Part shown: positions 15,844 to 23,385 of the stretch, piece after piece
How the letters are laid out: every line of letters begins with the position of its first letter
How positions within the stretch are numbered: the first letter of the stretch is position 1
Assembly (NCBI GenBank): GCA_016787085.1
Contig: JAEUVJ010000053.1
Coordinates: 248,001 to 312,000, forward strand
From: Chitinophagaceae bacterium
GTDB taxonomy: Bacteria > Bacteroidota > Bacteroidia > Chitinophagales > Chitinophagaceae
Direction of reading: 5' to 3'
DNA length: 64,000 nt
The notes under the pieces: model-generated
What the model was told of the DNA's origin: nothing
Seen by the model: the letters and a program-made list of their open reading frames with translations, nothing else
The model's database searches: none
Made by a program: the position numbers and the translations under genes

Positions 15844-15988
15844 GAAGTTGATTGATACTGGATTTTGTTTCGGTTTTTCTAAGGATGAGTTTTGGATAAG
15901 TTTTCGGTTAATCTACGGGATACTGGATGTTTCGGTTTTCTGCTGTGATATTGGATTCTAAATCAGATTGACTTGATCAATCAACTTC
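15844..15988 (-). ncRNA. Candidate small RNA, about 145 nt
   Basis: The ends form a perfect 13-bp inverted repeat: GAAGTTGATTGAT at 15844-15856 and ATCAATCAACTTC at 15976-15988. On the minus strand a TACATTTG box (15994-16001) lies immediately upstream of the 5' arm. The 3' arm is followed directly by TTTCTTTTTCTTTT, as in an intrinsic terminator. The interior is mostly A/C-rich with a direct repeat (ACCGAAAC...TCCAGTATC twice). This arrangement suggests an independently transcribed RNA closed by a terminal stem. No known RNA family recognised; 6S RNA is a possibility by shape only. Confidence 0.4.
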
Positions 15989-15993
15989 TGGTA

Positions 15994-16001
15994 CAAATGT
16001 A
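15994..16001 (-). promoter_or_regulatory. Possible -7 box of the sRNA candidate
   Basis: Minus-strand TACATTTG matches TAnnTTTG and would place the RNA start near 15988, exactly at the closing stem. A TTTG -33 box at the usual 19-nt spacing is not evident. Confidence 0.4.
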
Positions 16002-16188
16002 TTTGGCATTTCATTAAGAAAACAGAGCAAAACACCCTGACTTTCAGACGATTTTCACGGTCGCCCTTATCGTAAAGAGATCAAAGGATGATTGTAAGAT
16101 CAACGCATAAAACACTCGTAATTCTACGGGAAAGCGTAACGCAAACGTTTTTCTAATTGACTATAATCAACAGGCAGGGCTATTGTGT

Positions 16189-17547
16189 TTAACGGCCGAG
16201 CGCCTGCAACACATCATACTTCGTTACAATGTGATAATTGCCCCCATCATCCTTTGATAAAACGGCGCCATTATCTTTATTAATGAGTGAGCTTAATTTC
16301 TCAACAGGTGTATCAAAAGCCACCATCGGGAGCAAAGGCTCAAGGACGTCAGCTACTTTGGAGTTCTTTATTTCGGGATTGTCGAATATTTTCTGAAACA
16401 AACCGCCTTCACTGATCGAACCAATGGGTCCGTTACCGTTCATGACAGGTATCTGCTCGATATCATATTTCTTCATCAGTTCCACTGCTTCTGCCACACT
16501 CTGGGTCGGCTCAACCGTGATGAGCCTCTTGGCCCCTCTTGAACTGACCACATCCTTGAATGTTTTGACATCCAGGAAACCTCTCTCGATCATCCATTGG
16601 TCGTTATAGATCTTTCCGACATAGCGGCTGCCGTGATCATGCAATATGCAAACAACGAGATCATCTTTTTTCAAACGGCTTTTTAATTGCATCAGCCCTT
16701 GCAGGCAACTGCCGGCGCTGTAACCGCAGAACAGGCCTTCTTCTTTCGCCAGCCTTCTGGCCATGATCGCACCGTCCTTATCCGTCACCTGCTCGAAATG
16801 GTCTATTACATGCATGTTGTAATTCTCGGGTACAAAGTCTTCACCAAAGCCTTCGGAAATATAAGGGTGTACCTCTTTCATGTCTATCTCACCAGTCCGG
16901 AAATATTTTGTAAGCAAAGAGCCATAAACATCTATAGCCCAGATTTGTATGTTGGGATTTTTTTCTTTTAAGTATTGAGCTGTTCCTGTGATAGTACCTC
17001 CGGTACCTGCTGTACAAACCAGGTGAGTGATCTTTCCGTCGGTCTGTTTCCATATTTCGGGCCCGGTAGTTTCATAGTGAGCCAAACGGTTGGCCAGGTT
17101 ATCATACTGGTTCATGTGATAGGAGTTGGGTGTCTCCGTTGCCAGGCGCTTGGCCACGCTGTAATAGCTCGTCGGGTCTTCTGGCAAAACATTGGTCGGG
17201 CAAACGATCACTTCGGCTCCGACCGCTTTCAGTATATCTGCCTTTTCTTTCGATTGTTTATCGGTGGTAACAAATATGCATTTATATCCTTTTACTACAG
17301 CGGCGAGTGCCAGGCCCATGCCGGTGTTACCGCTGGTACATTCAATGATGGTGCCTCCGGGCTTCAGTTTGCCTTCTTTTTCCGCCACTTCCACCATCTT
17401 CAACGCCATACGGTCTTTGATAGAGTTGCCGGGATTGAAGTAATCCACCTTGGCTACTACGGTACAGGGGAAATCCTTTGTGACCTTATTCAGCCTGATC
17501 AGCGGGGTATTACCGATCGTTTCCAGTATATTATTCTTGATATCCAT
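16189..17547 (-). CDS. Cystathionine beta-synthase-like PLP enzyme with C-terminal CBS domains
   Basis: About 452 residues from MDIKNNILETIGNTPLIRLN; an ATG 9 nt upstream is possible. Residues 1-320 form the fold-type II PLP domain: the PLP lysine in NPGNSIKDRMALKMVE, the substrate loop ECTSGNTGMGLA, the phosphate loop GTGGTITG and GYSAGSCLQG. Residues about 330-452 form two CBS domains (VEPTQSVAEAVELMKKYDIEQIPVM and the terminal IVTKYDVLQALGR). The family condenses serine or O-acetylserine with homocysteine (or sulfide). With cysE and cysM 5 kb away this suggests transsulfuration alongside direct sulfhydrylation. CBS domains usually bind adenosyl ligands for regulation. Confidence 0.9.
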   Translation of the reverse strand: MDIKNNILETIGNTPLIRLNKVTKDFPCTVVAKVDYFNPGNSIKDRMALKMVEVAEKEGKLKPGGTIIECTSGNTGMGLALAAVVKGYKCIFVTTDKQSKEKADILKAVGAEVIVCPTNVLPEDPTSYYSVAKRLATETPNSYHMNQYDNLANRLAHYETTGPEIWKQTDGKITHLVCTAGTGGTITGTAQYLKEKNPNIQIWAIDVYGSLLTKYFRTGEIDMKEVHPYISEGFGEDFVPENYNMHVIDHFEQVTDKDGAIMARRLAKEEGLFCGYSAGSCLQGLMQLKSRLKKDDLVVCILHDHGSRYVGKIYNDQWMIERGFLDVKTFKDVVSSRGAKRLITVEPTQSVAEAVELMKKYDIEQIPVMNGNGPIGSISEGGLFQKIFDNPEIKNSKVADVLEPLLPMVAFDTPVEKLSSLINKDNGAVLSKDDGGNYHIVTKYDVLQALGR

Positions 17548-17565
17548 TGCAAGCATTTAGCTCCG

Positions 17566-17573
17566 CAAAGGTA
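17566..17573 (-). promoter_or_regulatory. -7 promoter box (TACCTTTG)
   Basis: Minus-strand TACCTTTG matches TAnnTTTG and lies 18 nt before the start of the cystathionine beta-synthase-like gene, implying a very short 5' leader. Confidence 0.6.
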
Positions 17574-17615
17574 AGATTTTACTATCCACAAGCTAAGAGT
17601 GGAAAATAGGGGGAA

Positions 17616-17654
17616 ACAAAAAGCCCTTCCGCTGCCTTTTCAGGAGGGAAGGGC
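17616..17654 (-). terminator. Intrinsic terminator after the sigma/partner pair
   Basis: GCCCTTCC (17623-17630) pairs with GGAAGGGC (17647-17654). On the minus strand TTTTTGTTT follows. It lies 26 nt past the stop of the 17680 gene. Confidence 0.75.
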
Positions 17655-17679
17655 CACCGGACAAGATGATATTACATCA

Positions 17680-18213
17680 TCAAGCTTCATTCTGAAACTC
17701 CTTTCTTTTGTTTGCCAGATATCGGTCGAGTAAAAACAGCCCTAATACCACGTTGATCATCATAAAAGCATTCACGTAAGTATTATTGAAGATTTTGCTG
17801 TAATCCACTTTGCTCAGATCAACCGGCATATTGGTGTCTCCTTTGGCTGTCCAATCTATCTGGCCAAAGCCATAGACAAGGAATGCCACAATAAGTGTGA
17901 TGAAGAAAAATGCAATACCGCGTATAATGTTTTTATTGATATAGGTTTTGGTAGCAGGAGCAATATGGACCTTTGCGATCTCTTCCATCACGTTTTTCGT
18001 AAATCGCATCGAAGGTTCCTCCAGTTCGGATGATTGGAGCAGGCTGTTCACCTCCAGCAGTTCATGGTACTTTGCCTTCCACTCCGCATTTTCCTGCAGC
18101 AACCTGTCTATCACAGTTCTTTCGCCGGCATCGCTGGTACCATCAATGTAGCTCCAGAGACGCTCCTCGATACCCCCAGCCCCTAAAGGGGTGTTTTTAT
18201 AATTTTCATTCAT
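17680..18213 (-). CDS. Putative membrane anti-sigma-like protein
   Basis: 177 residues, 71 nt downstream of the ECF sigma gene on the same strand. The cytoplasmic N-terminal part (about 1-85) is acidic and helical (ERLWSYIDGTSDAGERTVID), like the sigma-binding half of anti-sigma factors but without a zinc HxxxCxxC motif. Two membrane segments follow (IIRGIAFFFITLIVAFLVYG and NAFMMINVVLGLFLLDRYLA). Position and topology suggest that it holds the sigma factor; this is inference. Residues TPLGAGG near the N-terminus are encoded by a GC-rich mini-palindrome, so this stretch may be a recent insertion. Confidence 0.75.
   Translation of the reverse strand: MNENYKNTPLGAGGIEERLWSYIDGTSDAGERTVIDRLLQENAEWKAKYHELLEVNSLLQSSELEEPSMRFTKNVMEEIAKVHIAPATKTYINKNIIRGIAFFFITLIVAFLVYGFGQIDWTAKGDTNMPVDLSKVDYSKIFNNTYVNAFMMINVVLGLFLLDRYLANKRKEFQNEA
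18171..18192. repeat. Dispersed GC-rich mini-palindrome inside the anti-sigma-like gene
   Basis: CCCCTAAAGGGG at 18180-18191 preceded by TACCCCCAG. It lies within the first codons of the minus-strand gene and encodes TPLGAGG. Confidence 0.7.
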
Positions 18214-18270
18214 TTCAATCCTCCTTCATTTATTATAAGGTTTCGATTTTTACTTTTTAATGCCCCATAG

Positions 18271-18292
18271 TTCCCCTTTAGGGGTTAGGGGT
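18271..18292. repeat. Dispersed GC-rich mini-palindrome at the sigma gene stop
   Basis: TTCCCCTTTAGGGGTTAGGGGT. The TTA at 18285-18287 is the stop codon of the ECF sigma gene on the minus strand. Confidence 0.7.
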
Positions 18293-18869
18293 AAATATCT
18301 CTTACTTCTTCACTAAAATGCTTTTCCATCTTTTCTTTTAGTCTTGTCCTGGCCCGGTGCAAACGAACCTTTGCCGTATTGGTCTCCAGGCCAAGTATCT
18401 GTGCTATTTCTTCCAGACTTTGTTCACTTTTATAGAACAAAGTTATGATCTCCGCATCGTCAGGGCTCAGCATATTGATCGCATGGTTGACCATCGCCAC
18501 TTTGGATTTTTGCTCAACCAGATTGGCCCTGAAACCAGAATCCTGGCTGTCTGCCACTTCAAAAACGCCTTCCTTATCCAGCGAATGTGTGTCCAGCTTT
18601 TTCTTCCTCAGGAAAGTGATACAGGTATTATTAACGATGGTATAAAGCCAGGTGCTGAATTTTGAATTGCCTTTGAAATCAGCCAGCGCTTTGTACGCCT
18701 TAATAAAAATATCCTGCGATACTTCCTCTGCGTCCTCCCTGTTTTTGGTAAACCGGAGGGATAGCGTGAAAACGTAGTTCTGGTAGCGGTTGACCAGTGT
18801 GGCATAGGCCTGCTGGTCTCCCCTTAGCACAAGGCTAATGATCTCATTATCATTCTGTCCGGTTGACAT
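18285..18869 (-). CDS. ECF-subfamily RNA polymerase sigma factor
   Basis: 194 residues. Region 2 is NYVFTLSLRFTKNREDAEEVSQDIFIKAYKAL followed by KFSTWLYTIVNNTCITFLRKKK. Region 4 is LSPDDAEIITLFYKSEQSLEEIAQILGLETNTAKVRLHRAR, a standard HTH. It directs RNA polymerase to a small alternative promoter set. Its partner is probably the two-TM protein encoded directly downstream, but the signal is unknown. The stop codon lies inside a dispersed GC-rich palindrome and another copy lies just upstream of the gene (18924-18949). Confidence 0.93.
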   Translation of the reverse strand: MSTGQNDNEIISLVLRGDQQAYATLVNRYQNYVFTLSLRFTKNREDAEEVSQDIFIKAYKALADFKGNSKFSTWLYTIVNNTCITFLRKKKLDTHSLDKEGVFEVADSQDSGFRANLVEQKSKVAMVNHAINMLSPDDAEIITLFYKSEQSLEEIAQILGLETNTAKVRLHRARTRLKEKMEKHFSEEVRDIYP

Positions 18870-19225
18870 ACTATCTATAAGACTACCTGATAAGCAGTGA
18901 GGTTACCGTACAAGGTACGTTTTTACCCCTAACCTCTAAAAGAGGAATTTCAAAGCCTAATTAAATAATGGTAATACAGCTTGCTGGAGAGAAATTGCAA
19001 TATAGCTGTAACCGGTACTGAACAGCTGTAGTCTTAGTTATTGTAAGACGTTATTACAACAGCTTCGCCGGTGCGGGGCGGGAAAAATAAAAAGTTCTTT
19101 AAAACGGTAACCGGGTCTTAAAACCGGTAGTCACAGATAGAAAATCAACAATCATTAACCAATTGCCGGCCTCGCTTAGCTGAAGCTTAGCAAAGGAGAA
19201 AAAGGCAACAATAAAAATTACAATT
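18870..19225. other. 356-nt divergent intergenic region
   Basis: It separates the minus-strand ECF sigma gene from the plus-strand DUF6249 gene. It contains one GC-rich mini-palindrome copy (18924-18949) and otherwise AT-rich sequence with no frame, RNA gene or clear TAnnTTTG box. Confidence 0.5.
18924..18949. repeat. Degenerate GC-rich mini-palindrome
   Basis: TACCCCTAACCTCTAAAAGAGG: a CCTCT/AGAGG stem with the CCCCTAA tail of the family, 55 nt upstream of the ECF sigma start. Confidence 0.55.
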
Positions 19226-19612
19226 ATGAACGGCGCAGAAGTATTAGTACCAGTCACCATGTTTGCAGGCGGTTTCGCTATGATATTCGGGGTATACTAC
19301 CTGAAAACCCGCCAGAACCTGGCCATGATAGAAAAAGGAATGAACCCGAAAGAGTTTGCCAACAGGCCGGCTCCTTATAAGAACCTGAAATGGGCATTAT
19401 TGCTGATTGGGGCGGGTGTTGGATTGTTCCTTGCCTATATTTTGGATCAGTATGTACTATACGGTACTTACGGTAGGTTTAACCATTATGATAACGATAG
19501 GAATGCCCCGATCTATTTTGCCCTTATCGCTATCGGCGGTGGTCTTGGACTGTTCGGTTCTTACCGGATCGAAAAGAAGTGGTGGGATGAGAATAAAGTG
19601 AATAATCAATAA
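19226..19612 (+). CDS. DUF6249-like small membrane protein
   Basis: 128 residues with three hydrophobic segments: VLVPVTMFAGGFAMIFGVYY (about 6-25), WALLLIGAGVGLFLAYILDQ (about 56-75) and YFALIAIGGGLGLFGSYRIE (about 97-116). The cytoplasmic loop RQNLAMIEKGMNPKEF is the hallmark of the DUF6249 group found in Bacteroidota, often next to ECF sigma factor/anti-sigma pairs, as here (divergent). Function unknown. Confidence 0.8.
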   Translation: MNGAEVLVPVTMFAGGFAMIFGVYYLKTRQNLAMIEKGMNPKEFANRPAPYKNLKWALLLIGAGVGLFLAYILDQYVLYGTYGRFNHYDNDRNAPIYFALIAIGGGLGLFGSYRIEKKWWDENKVNNQ

Positions 19613-19644
19613 TCATAGAAGTTCGGGTTGGAAACCTTGTCCTG

Positions 19645-19678
19645 AATGCATCTCGTCTCTGACGAGGTGCATTTTTTT
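19645..19678 (+). terminator. Intrinsic terminator of the DUF6249 gene
   Basis: Stem AATGCATCTCGTC (19645-19657) / GACGAGGTGCATT (19661-19673) with a TCT loop, followed by a run of T on the plus strand. Confidence 0.85.
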
Positions 19679-19725
19679 GTGCCTCACTTGCAGCCCCGAT
19701 AAAAAAGCTGTTGCCGGCCCGGTAA

Positions 19726-21306
19726 TTATTTCTTTAGCTCTTCCATGGCCTTCTTTACCGCAGGGTCTTCATTGTTCAGCACCTGGTAAAAACCGGTGTT
19801 TCTCCACCGGAAGCGGGCCAGGTAAGCTTCTAATCTTCTTTGGAGTGAGGTCTTCTGTTCAACAGATAACATACTCAGGTTCGCAGAGTCCTTAGGAATG
19901 AAATGGACAAACTGGTTCCACATATCATCCGTATAGCTGAATCGCTGAATATAGTCGGCTGCAGATGAAAAAGCATCTATCTGTGCTTTATGCTGCAGGT
20001 AGTATTGATAAACAAAATTATTAAAGCTGCCGTCGAGCAACATCCGGCTGACCACCGGCGGGTAACCGGATGTATCAATGGGTACAAAGGCGTCTGGCAT
20101 GATGCCCCCCCCTCCGTACAGTTTCTTTCCGCTCAGGGTAGAAAACTCTTTACCATTCTTTACCTTATTGGAGTCTGCATACAGCGCTTCGCCATTCGAA
20201 TAGCGCTGCCAAACTTCGTCCATATATTCTTTTTTGCCATGATCATACGGACGCTGTATGCTGCGTCCAAGGGGGGTATAATAGCGGGCAATGGTGAGCC
20301 GGATCGCCGATCCGTCTTTCAGATCAAATTGCTCCTGTACCAGCCCTTTGCCGAATGTCCTTCTCCCGATAATGGTACCTCTTTCCCAATCCTGTATGGC
20401 TCCGGCCAGTACTTCGCTGGCGCTGGCGGATCCTTCATCTACCAGCAACACCAGCTTCCCTTTTTCAAACAGTCCTGGTCTTCTGCAACGGTATTCCTTT
20501 TTGGGATTATTGGCGCCTTCTGTATATACGATCAGTTTGTCCTGGTCAAGGAATTCGTCCGTCATATTGATGGCTTCGTCCATGAAGCCGCCACCGTTAC
20601 CGCGCAGGTCAAAAATGAGCTGTTGTAGTCCCTGTTGCTGCAGGGTTTCCAGTGCCTGCATGAATTCTTCGTAGCTTGTTTTGGTAAATTTATTGAGTTT
20701 GATATAGCCGGTTGACTTGTCTATCATAAAGAAAGCATCCACAGAAGGGACAGGGATAGTGCCACGGGTAACGGTAATAGATTTTGGCTGGTTACTTCTT
20801 ACGATGCTCAATACGACCTGTGATCCACTTGTGCCCCGAATCAGTTCTTTGATCCTTTCGGTTGAGATATCCTTAGCGGTGATAGCGGTATCATTTACTT
20901 TAATGATCTTGTCGCCGATGAGAAGGCCGGCTTTATCGCTGGGGCCATTGGGTATTACGTAAACGATATTGACCGTATCGGAAAAAACATTGAACTCAAC
21001 ACCGATACCTTCAAAGTTGCCACGCAGATCTTCATTGGCCGCCTTTAGTTCTACAGGAGGAAAATAGACCGAATGTGGATCCAGGTGTCCCATCATTTGC
21101 TGTATTGCTCCCATCTGCAATGAATCGTTATTGATATCGTCCACATAATTCCTTTTGATCACTTCCAGCGCTTCCTGTACCGAGTTTTGCTTATCCCTTT
21201 TAAAAAAGCCACTATTGCCGCCCAAGCCAAAGCCAAGGAACATACCCAGGATCATCACGGCTGAAAAGATCAGCGGCAGCCAAACCTGCAATTTTTTATT
21301 TGCCAT
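19726..21306 (-). CDS. C-terminal processing peptidase, S41 family
   Basis: 526 residues from MANKKLQVWLPLIFSAVMIL; the longer frame to 21480 runs through repeats and the divergent gene and is not used. One N-terminal membrane anchor, then a PDZ domain (about 80-170, FEGIGVEFNVFSDTVNIVYV to AGLLIGDKIIKVND) and the S41 protease core. The Ser-Lys dyad is visible: Ser in GSASASEVLAG and Lys in RRTFGKGLVQEQF. It also has DLRGNGGG. It degrades or trims C-termini of envelope proteins, on the periplasmic side. It is divergent from the sugar kinase/murQ genes. Confidence 0.93.
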   Translation of the reverse strand: MANKKLQVWLPLIFSAVMILGMFLGFGLGGNSGFFKRDKQNSVQEALEVIKRNYVDDINNDSLQMGAIQQMMGHLDPHSVYFPPVELKAANEDLRGNFEGIGVEFNVFSDTVNIVYVIPNGPSDKAGLLIGDKIIKVNDTAITAKDISTERIKELIRGTSGSQVVLSIVRSNQPKSITVTRGTIPVPSVDAFFMIDKSTGYIKLNKFTKTSYEEFMQALETLQQQGLQQLIFDLRGNGGGFMDEAINMTDEFLDQDKLIVYTEGANNPKKEYRCRRPGLFEKGKLVLLVDEGSASASEVLAGAIQDWERGTIIGRRTFGKGLVQEQFDLKDGSAIRLTIARYYTPLGRSIQRPYDHGKKEYMDEVWQRYSNGEALYADSNKVKNGKEFSTLSGKKLYGGGGIMPDAFVPIDTSGYPPVVSRMLLDGSFNNFVYQYYLQHKAQIDAFSSAADYIQRFSYTDDMWNQFVHFIPKDSANLSMLSVEQKTSLQRRLEAYLARFRWRNTGFYQVLNNEDPAVKKAMEELKK

Positions 21307-21341
21307 CTTCGATTTTAATGTAATTTGACGCAAAATAGGTA

Positions 21342-21369
21342 AAAGTTTAAAGTGTAAGGGTTTAAGTGT
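21342..21369. repeat. Short heptanucleotide array
   Basis: AAAGTTT, AAAGTGT, AAGGGTT, TAAGTGT in 7-nt phase, between the protease and kinase genes. A second short run (ACCTTAA, ACGGTGA, ACTTTAG, ACAATAT) lies at 21405-21432. Confidence 0.45.
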
Positions 21370-21439
21370 TTGATCTTCCTTGCTATTTATCATTTCTTTT
21401 TTTAACCTTAAACGGTGAACTTTAGACAATATACAGGGT

Positions 21440-22282
21440 ATGTCTTCCATCAAACTCATAGCGGATAGCGGCGCTACCAAAGCCGAGTGGTGCCTGGTTA
21501 GTAATGGTAAAACAAAAACTTATTTCACCCAGGGCATCAGCCCGTACTTTTTAAATACAGAACAGATCGCTGATATGCTGGGCAAGGAGCTGAGACCCAA
21601 GCTTAAGAGCATACAGGTTGATGAGGTGTATTATTATGGTACTGGTTGCGCCAATCCGAATAATGTAAAGCTGGTGAAGAAGGCTATTCAAAGAGTCTTT
21701 GCAGATGCAGAGGTGAATGTTACCCATGACCTGATGGCGGCGGCCAGGGCTTTATGTGGCCGGCAAAAGGGCATTGCCTGTATTCTGGGTACGGGTTCCA
21801 ATTCCTGCTATTACGATGGTAAGAAAATTGTCAAAAATAGTCCAGGCATTGGATATGTTTTAGGCGATGAAGGCAGCGGTGCTTATCTCGGCAAGAAGGT
21901 TATTCAATACTATTTATACAACACCTTTGATGAGGATCTGAGGGCTCGTTTTGATGCTACATATGTGACCAATACGGTAGAGATACTGGAGAATGTTTAT
22001 AAGAAACCACTTCCTAACCGGTATCTTGCCGGCTTTGCTAAATTCCTGGCTGACAATCGGGGGCATTACATGATTGAAAATATTATTGAAGACGGATTGA
22101 ATGACTTTTTCTTTAATCACTTATGTAAATACAGGGAAGTATGGACATTGCCTGTCAGCTTTGCGGGGGGCGTTGCATTTGGTTTTCAGGACGTATTAAA
22201 GGAACTTTGCCGGGCCTACGAATTTGAGCTGGGTAAGGTTGTAAAGAACCCTATGAGCGGATTGGTAGAATATCATAGCTGA
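21440..22282 (+). CDS. BadF/BadG-type sugar kinase, probably for amino sugars (MurK/NagK-like)
   Basis: 280 residues of the ASKHA ATPase fold. PHOSPHATE-1 is KLIADSGATKAEWCLV, the middle TGCANPNNVK, PHOSPHATE-2 is GIACILGTGSNSCYYD, and GYVLGDEGSGAYLGKK and the C-terminal PVSFAGGVAFGFQDVL complete the adenosine site. The family includes N-acetylglucosamine kinases and MurK, which phosphorylates N-acetylmuramic acid. The next gene, 42 nt downstream, is murQ, whose substrate is MurNAc 6-phosphate, so a role in cell-wall amino-sugar recycling is likely. The exact substrate is inferred from context. Confidence 0.88.
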   Translation: MSSIKLIADSGATKAEWCLVSNGKTKTYFTQGISPYFLNTEQIADMLGKELRPKLKSIQVDEVYYYGTGCANPNNVKLVKKAIQRVFADAEVNVTHDLMAAARALCGRQKGIACILGTGSNSCYYDGKKIVKNSPGIGYVLGDEGSGAYLGKKVIQYYLYNTFDEDLRARFDATYVTNTVEILENVYKKPLPNRYLAGFAKFLADNRGHYMIENIIEDGLNDFFFNHLCKYREVWTLPVSFAGGVAFGFQDVLKELCRAYEFELGKVVKNPMSGLVEYHS

Positions 22283-22324
22283 GGCGATCTTTGTTTCGTC
22301 CGGACGAATACAGAACCAACTAAT

Positions 22325-23140
22325 ATGGCATTTAAAAAAATAACAGAGCAGGCAAGTTCTTACCGCCACCTGGAGAAAATGACGATGCACGAACTGCTGA
22401 CCAACATTAATAAAGAGGATCAGATAGTACCCGCTGCAGTAGCCAAAGCCATTCCACAGATTGAACGATTACTGGAAGTGATCAGCGATAAAATGCTGAT
22501 GGGAGGAAGATTATTTTATATCGGTGCCGGCACCAGTGGCAGACTTGGTATTGTAGATTCCAGTGAATGCCCCCCTACTTACGGAGTGCCTTATGGACTG
22601 GTAATAGGGATCATTGCGGGAGGCGAAAAGGCCATCACGACTGCGGTTGAATTTGCAGAAGATGATAAAGAGCAGGGCTGGAAGGATCTGCAGGTACATA
22701 ACGTTTCCGATAAGGATGTTGTGATCGGTATTGCCGCCAGCGGAACCACACCTTATGTAATAGGTGCTTTGGAAGAGTGCCGTAAAAGAGGGATCAGCAC
22801 AGGCAGTATCTCCTGCAATCCGGATTCGCCTGTAAGTGCAGCAGCTGATTTTCCTATTGAAGTAGTAGTAGGACCTGAATTTGTTACCGGCAGTACCCGC
22901 ATGAAAAGCGGAACGGCACAAAAACTTGTTTTGAATATGATCTCGACATCTGCTATGATACAGCTCGGCAGGGTAGAGGATAACAAAATGGTGAACATGC
23001 AACTGACCAACGAGAAATTGGTTGACCGTGGCGTAAAGATGCTGATGGAAAGATTACAGATGAACGACTACGAGGAGGCGAAGTCCTTATTGCTGAAATA
23101 CGGCAGTGTAAAAAAAGCAGCGCAGTCAGTGGCCAAATAA
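22325..23140 (+). CDS. murQ: N-acetylmuramic acid 6-phosphate etherase
   Basis: 271 residues with a SIS (sugar isomerase) domain. Key blocks are GGRLFYIGAGTSGRLGIVDSSECPPTYGVP, VIGIAASGTTPYVIGAL and GPEFVTGSTRMKSGTAQKLVLNMIST, all characteristic of MurQ; the catalytic Glu lies in the DSSECPPT motif. It cleaves the lactyl ether of MurNAc 6-phosphate to GlcNAc 6-phosphate and D-lactate in the cytosol. Slightly shorter than E. coli MurQ (298) because the C-terminal helical tail is reduced. Co-transcribed with the kinase upstream. Confidence 0.96.
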   Translation: MAFKKITEQASSYRHLEKMTMHELLTNINKEDQIVPAAVAKAIPQIERLLEVISDKMLMGGRLFYIGAGTSGRLGIVDSSECPPTYGVPYGLVIGIIAGGEKAITTAVEFAEDDKEQGWKDLQVHNVSDKDVVIGIAASGTTPYVIGALEECRKRGISTGSISCNPDSPVSAAADFPIEVVVGPEFVTGSTRMKSGTAQKLVLNMISTSAMIQLGRVEDNKMVNMQLTNEKLVDRGVKMLMERLQMNDYEEAKSLLLKYGSVKKAAQSVAK

Positions 23141-23141
23141 T

Positions 23142-23171
23142 TTTGATTGCAAAATTTCTTCGCTATATTCG
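23142..23171 (+). promoter_or_regulatory. Promoter of the thr operon
   Basis: TTTG at 23142-23145 and TATATTCG at 23164-23171, separated by 18 nt. This is close to the Bacteroidota -33/-7 pattern (TTTG ... TAnnTTTG). It would start transcription near 23178, about 11 nt before the leader peptide's start codon. Confidence 0.55.
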
Positions 23172-23188
23172 CAACGCAATTCAACACA

Positions 23189-23281
23189 GTGATAAACACT
23201 AACAGTCATAAGTTTTTTTCTTCCATCGCAACGCCTGTTGCCCTGACTGCTATTATCACTACAACTATTACGATCCGCTGA
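23189..23281 (+). CDS. Threonine operon leader peptide
   Basis: A 30-codon frame starting with GTG. Its C-terminus reads TAIITTTITIR: five Thr and four Ile codons within the last eleven. This is strikingly similar to the run in E. coli ThrL (ITTTITITT). The stop codon lies in the loop of a stable hairpin (23273-23288). It sits between a promoter and thrA. A ribosome stalled for charged Thr- or Ile-tRNA at this run would change folding downstream, the classical attenuation logic. GTG initiation is an inference, since no in-frame ATG exists. Confidence 0.7.
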   Translation: MINTNSHKFFSSIATPVALTAIITTTITIR

Positions 23282-23370
23282 AGCGGATTGTATTACTCCA
23301 TATCATACTCTGGGCGTCACGCTGGCAAACACAGGATAGTTATTCTATCATCATCATTTATTTTTAATGC
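23234..23370 (+). promoter_or_regulatory. Candidate attenuator structure of thrABC
   Basis: ATCCGC (23273-23278) pairs with GCGGAT (23283-23288) across the leader stop codon. A second hairpin, GATAG/CTATC (23335-23339/23345-23349), precedes a U-rich tract (ATTTATTTTTAA). An alternative long-range pairing joins CCTG and TTGCC (23234-23242) with GGCAA and CAGG (23324-23335), which would compete with the second hairpin. The exact terminator/antiterminator pair cannot be fixed by eye. Confidence 0.5.
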
Positions 23371-23385
23371 TTAAATACAGGTTAC

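Larger units (their letters stand above)
15437..16188. other. 752-nt structured non-coding region
   Basis: No convincing protein gene. It contains a large GC-rich hairpin (15517-15555), a stretch of degenerate repeats with TTTTCAAGGAT-like cores (about 15575-15772), and an sRNA-like unit (15844-15988) enclosed by a perfect 13-bp inverted repeat. A plus-strand frame at 15586-15855 would encode a Phe/Gly-rich, repetitive 89-residue peptide, but it follows the repeat rather than looking like a gene. Confidence 0.6.

Noticed and set aside
15586..15855. 89-residue Phe/Gly-rich plus-strand frame
   Set aside because: It follows the degenerate repeat, has unusual composition, lacks a domain, and overlaps an inverted repeat; treated as non-coding with some doubt.
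16975..17574. 199-residue plus-strand frame
   Set aside because: Antisense shadow of the cystathionine beta-synthase-like gene.
19726..21480. 58-residue N-terminal extension of the S41 protease
   Set aside because: It runs through heptanucleotide repeats and the divergent kinase gene's start; the family start with membrane anchor is at 21306.
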